Source: Sphaeroforma sirkka (lineage: Eukaryota; Opisthokonta; Ichthyosporea; Ichthyophonida). Taken from it: DNA of 20,353 nucleotides. The translations under genes and the position numbers were made by a program. Shown in pieces: positions 16,891 through 20,353 of this stretch; position 1 is the stretch's first letter; each line of letters starts with the position of its first letter. Location of the stretch: assembly GCA_001586965.3 (NCBI GenBank), contig LUCW03001842.1, positions 1-20,353 on the forward strand, in the 5' to 3' direction. The notes under the pieces were generated by a model. The model did no database searches, was not told the DNA's origin, and saw only the letters and a list, made by a program, of their open reading frames with translations.

Positions 16891-17508
16891 TGTAAACTTC
16901 GATGGAAATTACTAGGTTTCAAACTATATTAAACTAAAATACAATTTAGTCAGTTAGGATTTAGCAGTGGTAGCTTGTGTAAGAATGATCGGGACTGCCT
17001 CTTGTTAAGAGCCTAAATATCCTCGATCACACAGGGCGTACCTCTAGCTGTTCTTTATTGAATAATTTTCACTAGAAGTACTAAATGTTCATGACCACTT
17101 GCCTAATTTGTAAATAGACATAATAACGTAAGTCACGTTAATACATTAGCTGATATAAATAAAGTTCCATCTGAAGAAAAGTTAAAAAAAAGAAAAAGAC
17201 TTATTTGATTTTGGAGATTGGCGGGAGGACCAAAATCTATAAGTAGTAGTTCGGAGATTATAAAATTTAGTTTATAATATCCTACATCTACTAATGTCTC
17301 AAATAGGTCCAAGAGATGAGTCATACCAAATACTCAGGCTATTGGAGCCATCAAAGTGAATTTAGAACACTTTGGAAATATTGGAAAAGAGCTTGTACTA
17401 AATTATTTAAAAATACAAATAAAAACCAATGTATTATCTCAATTGATGACTCGTATTTGATATTTTATCGATGTTAGACAGTGACCGGAGGCCGTAACTA
17501 TTTCTACA
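16891..17508 (-). repeat. LTR E (5' LTR of element 3)
   Basis: It is 618 bp, TGTAAACTTCG to TTTCTACA, subfamily I. TATA-like bases are at 17269-17278 and AATAAA at 17054-17059. It is longer than LTR D because of extra bases at 17,446-17,500, including a leader-like patch at 17467-17482. Confidence 0.9.
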
Positions 17509-17511
17509 ATA

Positions 17512-18042
17512 TGTAAACTTCGATGGAAATTACTAGGTTTCAAACTATATTAAACTAAAAAATACAATTTAGTCAGTTAGGATTTAGCAGTGGTAGCTTG
17601 TGTAAGAATGATCGGGACTGCCTCTTGTTAAGAGCCTAAATATCCTCGATCACACAGGGCGTACCTCTAGCTGTTCTTTATTGAATAATTTTCACTAGAA
17701 GTACTAAGTGTTCATGACCACTTGCCTAATTTGTAAATAGACATAATAACGTAAGTCACGTTAATACATTAGCTGATATAAATAAAGTTCCATCTGAAGA
17801 AAAGTTAAAAAAAGAAAAAGACTTATTGGATTTTCCTACATCTACTAATGTCTCAAATAGGTCCAAGTAGATGAGTCATACCAAATACTCAGGCTATTGG
17901 AGCCATCAAAGTGAATTTAGAACACTTTGGAAATATTGGAAAAAGAGCTTGTATTAAATTATTTAAAAAATACAAATAAAAACCCATGTATTATCTCAAT
18001 TGATCTTGATATTTTAGACTGACCGGAGGCCGTATTTCTACA
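17512..18042 (-). repeat. LTR F, solo LTR, subfamily I
   Basis: It is 531 bp and starts three bases after the end of LTR E. A 68 bp deletion at 17834/17835 removes the segment holding the TATA-like box. Its end, GTATTTCTACA, is intact. No internal element sequence follows on the right, so it is a solo or orphan LTR. Confidence 0.88.
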
Positions 18043-18561
18043 ATTTGAATACAGTTGATTGGATGGGGCCTAGTATCTTTGGATATTATTTGAATGTCTC
18101 AAGCACGGTCGTCTTTTGGAGTGTAATAAATATGAACAACACACAAATAAACAAACAGCTTTGCAACTGTTGAGATAAACTGCTAAACATGGTTCAGGCT
18201 CGCATTGCAATCACGAAAAGAATATTAATTTATGACTTATTGGATCTTTACTCCTTTGGCAACACAACGAGTTATGCTTTGTGTACAAGATAATTGATAT
18301 TGAACAGCTTGTGCAGATGGATAGCCGGCTGATCTTTGCAGATATTCAGGATGCTTGCATACGGTAGAGAGAAACCCCTGGATCCGATGATCATCCCACA
18401 ATGCGTAGAGAATCTGGACTAGTATACAAAAAATCAATCTTTACTTTTGTGCCCAGAAATCATAGAATGATGAGTTAACCAAAAGGAAATTCAATCAAGT
18501 ATGAATTGAATGCAAATATCTTAAAAGAGAACTACGAGGTGAGTTAAAAATCCACCTTAAG
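18043..18561. other. Unrecognised spacer right of LTR F
   Basis: No LTR, tRNA or pol motif is recognised in these 519 bp. A 66-codon minus-strand frame (18237-18437) contains CKHPEYLQRSAGYPSAQAVQ, which matches nothing I know. In element 4 the region after RNase H would lie here, but I do not find the VDMFAA or NPP motifs. Confidence 0.5.
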
Positions 18562-19030
18562 TTACATTTCCAGTATGACGGTTTGTAACTCACGTATAAA
18601 TTTATTAAAGTGCCGGTACGAAGCGTGACAACATATCCGGTAAATGGACTGTAGCGCCCTGGTCAGTTGTTTGATACCAAAATAAAACTTTGATATTGCA
18701 TCATGGCATCGGCTCAGTAATTGAGAGTCTGGTTTCATTTCCATATATTGAAGGGACTTTACAGGATCACACATCAGCGTAAAAGCTGTTCCGTATAAGT
18801 AAGTTGTGATAAAGTGTATACTATTGCTAGTAGGCTCAGTGGATTTTTACATGTGAATAATTCAACGGGTGATGCATTCATTGCTCGGCTGAAGAATTGT
18901 ATACACCTAGGTTTATTATCTATACCCTAATGGTACAGTACGCCTCCGAGTGCTAAGTCTGATGCGTCCGTTGCTATTTCAAAAAGAACCTCATCGACTG
19001 GTGCTTGTACAACAGGGGCTTGTTGGACTG
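18562..19030 (-). pseudogene. pol: RNase H remnant (element 4)
   Basis: FEIATDASDLALGGVLYH (DASD Asp at 18966-18968), a TAG, then IDNKPRC-QFFSRAMN is readable at about 18,885-18,995. The end of RNase H appears at 18562-18774 as YMEMKPDSQLLSRCHD, equivalent to MNPDSQLVSRWHD of element 3 with Trp changed to Cys. The middle part between them is too decayed to follow. No function is expected. Confidence 0.8.
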
Positions 19031-19950
19031 TGTGCTTGAGCGCTTAAATGCGTCGTCACACTCTTTAGTCCGCAAGTCTCCTAGGTTTGCCTTTATGACA
19101 TCTTAAGTGTCCAATGGGTTTAAGATAATTAGCTAAGTGTGGTACTTCCATCTAAAGAGAAGTCTACAAACCCACATATGCTGTTCAAATCTCTCTATGT
19201 AGTTGGTGTTCGCCAATCTAACAGGTGTTCCACCTTACCGGGGTCGCGATTTTGATACCTTCCCCAGACATACGATAGCCTAAGAGCTGTATTTCGCTCA
19301 TTGCGAAGTGATATTTCTTCTCGTTAATCTTGAATATTTGTACATTGAGTCTCTGAAGGACTCATATAGTTGAATACGGCATGTTCGCCCTTAGTCTTAG
19401 AAAAGACGACTATGTCATCTAAATAGACTTGTACGTTAGGCATGTCTGCAAACATTTCCTCCATTACTTGCTGGAAGAATGCTGGTAAGGAGTGCAACCC
19501 GAAAGGTGCACATCTAAACCTGTATTGTTTACCTTCCAGGTAAAACTAAAGTATTTACGATGGGGTTCATGAATTTGCATTTGATGATACCCCTGTGTTA
19601 GGGTCTATGGATATAAACACCGTAGCCCCTTCCATTCGTCTCAGTAACTCGTTTATACGAGGGAGATGAAAACTGAGTCGGCAATAAATTATTTGTTGGG
19701 CTCATATCTAGACATAATATGACTTTCTTAAATGTTCCGTCAGAGTTGTGTTGATCAACTGCCAATAATGCTCAGTGAACTGGCGTTTGTTGGTAATTGA
19801 TTCGATTACCCCATCGGATAACCATTTCTCGACTTGTTTTTCAACTACAGCTTCGTGTCTCCAAGAAACATAGTTTCTTGAAGGACATTTGAGCTTAGTA
19901 AAGTCTACCTTGGTTAAGTCAAGGCTGACGTATCCGTCGTTAAAACGGAA
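19031..19950 (-). pseudogene. pol: Reverse transcriptase remnant (element 4)
   Basis: Motif C reads [13 protein letters not shown] with YLDD at 19414-19425. Motif A reads VFISID with the Asp codon at 19603-19605, preceded by LPRINELLRRMEGAT in one frame. The start of RT (about 19,800-19,900) reads NYVSWRHEAVVEKQVEKW. Multiple stops and frame changes interrupt it. The intact GAAGGGGCT context near 19,625 shows which base was lost in elements 1 and 3. Confidence 0.85.
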
Positions 19951-20242
19951 TTTCGCCCAGTCAGTTATTTTTTATCTTCATACTTATTAATATAAGTTCC
20001 ATTATCCTATCGGCAAAACCTGGAATCAATTCCTTGACTGTGTCCGATGGTGGTGTATATGGTTTTAGACAATTATCGTCTGACTGATTCTTTAATGGAT
20101 CTATGTCGTTGGATAAGCCTGTTATGGTTATCCCTAACGTGAGCAAATCGCTCATTCCGACAATAATGTCGTACTTCTGTTCGAGTACAATGTAGTAGAC
20201 TTTAAATAAAGTGCAAATGTATATATTTATTTCTGACCTCAC
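19951..20242 (-). pseudogene. pol: Protease C-terminal part and PR-RT linker (element 4)
   Basis: A 93-codon frame has QKYDIIVGMSDLLTLGITITGL, the late protease segment, followed by PLKNQSDDNCLKPYTPPSD, the linker that in element 3 reads PNKDQSDDNMLKIPKPPEGE. The protease active-site Asp is not readable to the right. Confidence 0.8.
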
Positions 20243-20353
20243 CTTTGGTTTTATACCTAAGGTGTTTGTGCTAGTATTCAGCCGCTTGGGCTGGCCAGGG
20301 TAAAAAACTCATATGGTCAGTATGAGAAACCTCATGCGGAACACTTTAACACT
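20243..20353. other. Edge of window beyond element 4 protease
   Basis: These bases should contain the rest of the element 4 protease, but I cannot align them with confidence to element 3. Nothing else is visible. Confidence 0.3.

Larger units (their letters stand above)
9827..17508 (-). mobile_element. Element 3: full-length Ty3/gypsy chromovirus-like retrotransposon, subfamily I
   Basis: It runs from LTR D to LTR E, 7682 bp. ATAT at 9823-9826 and at 17509-17512 may be a 4 bp target duplication, although this is weak in AT-rich DNA. All expected parts are present on the minus strand: gag, zinc knuckles, PR, RT, RNase H, an extra methyltransferase-like module, integrase with H2C2 and DD35E, GPY/F, chromodomain-like tail, polypurine tract. 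Coding is split by at least ten small indels. The placement of integrase after RT/RNase H identifies the Ty3/gypsy superfamily. Confidence 0.93.
18562..20353 (-). mobile_element. Element 4: decayed Ty3/gypsy pol of a related lineage, continues past the window
   Basis: The minus strand shows, from right to left, protease end, RT and RNase H in the same order as element 3 but at clearly lower similarity. Examples are YDIIVGMSDLLTLGIT against YDLIIGMTDLLSLGIT, and VYLDDIVVF against VYLDDIVIF. No LTR of this lineage is in the window. The inverted fragment inside LTR B (5512-5781) belongs to the same lineage. Confidence 0.85.

Noticed and set aside
3066..18042. Regularly repeated segments as a CRISPR array
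   Set aside because: The repeats are ~590 bp LTRs with pol between them; there are no short repeat-spacer units.
18237..18437. 66-codon minus-strand frame as the methyltransferase-like module of element 4
   Set aside because: The position fits, but neither a VDxFA-like nor an NPP motif is present, so similarity could not be supported.

Overview
The window reads as eukaryotic nuclear DNA made almost entirely of degenerate LTR retrotransposons of the Ty3/gypsy superfamily. The main copies lie on the minus strand. They show aspartic protease, YLDD reverse transcriptase, RNase H, an H2C2 + DD35E integrase, a GPY/F module and a chromodomain-like C-terminus, which places them near the chromoviruses. 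Pol II style signals (TATA, AATAAA), nested insertions and the absence of compact operons or ribosome-binding sites argue against a prokaryote. A repeat-rich fungus or fungus-like protist is my inference; nothing here fixes the species.

Layout on the plus coordinate axis. 1-3658: element 1 (LTR subfamily I), cut by the window edge inside RT, with PR, a zinc-knuckle segment, gag and a complete 5' LTR (A). 3659-4825: non-LTR spacer holding a ~330 bp repeat (R, copy 1), an unexplained segment and a possible glycine/arginine-rich exon fragment. 4826-9826: element 2 (subfamily II), with a 3' LTR (B) split by a 661 bp fragment of a third retroelement in the opposite orientation, an integrase/chromodomain remnant, a ~3.2 kb internal deletion occupied by a second R copy between 19 bp direct repeats, an almost intact gag, and a truncated 5' LTR (C). 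9827-17508: element 3 (subfamily I), the only copy seen at full length, LTR D to LTR E. 17512-18042: a solo subfamily I LTR (F) almost touching LTR E. 18043-18561: nothing recognised. 18562-20353: a decayed pol of a related but distinct lineage (element 4), which continues past the window.

In element 3 the order along the minus strand is 5' LTR, gag, zinc-knuckle domain, in-frame TGA, protease, RT, RNase H, a Dam-like 'VDMFAAEHN ... NPPC' module, H2C2 integrase, GPY/F, chromodomain-like tail, polypurine tract, 3' LTR. No copy is intact. Most breaks are one- or two-base indels, many in homopolymers, so some may be assembly errors. At least two frameshifts are shared by elements 1 and 3, so they predate the split of these copies.

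The points most worth a second look are: (1) an open, in-frame 459 bp insertion in gag of subfamily I, absent from subfamily II, with a tRNA-like T-arm and T-run at one edge; (2) the methyltransferase-like module between RNase H and integrase, best known to me from DIRS-type elements; (3) the R repeat sitting exactly at the element 2 deletion; (4) the same-frame TGA separating gag from pol in both readable copies. I see no CRISPR array, defence system or other new host system.
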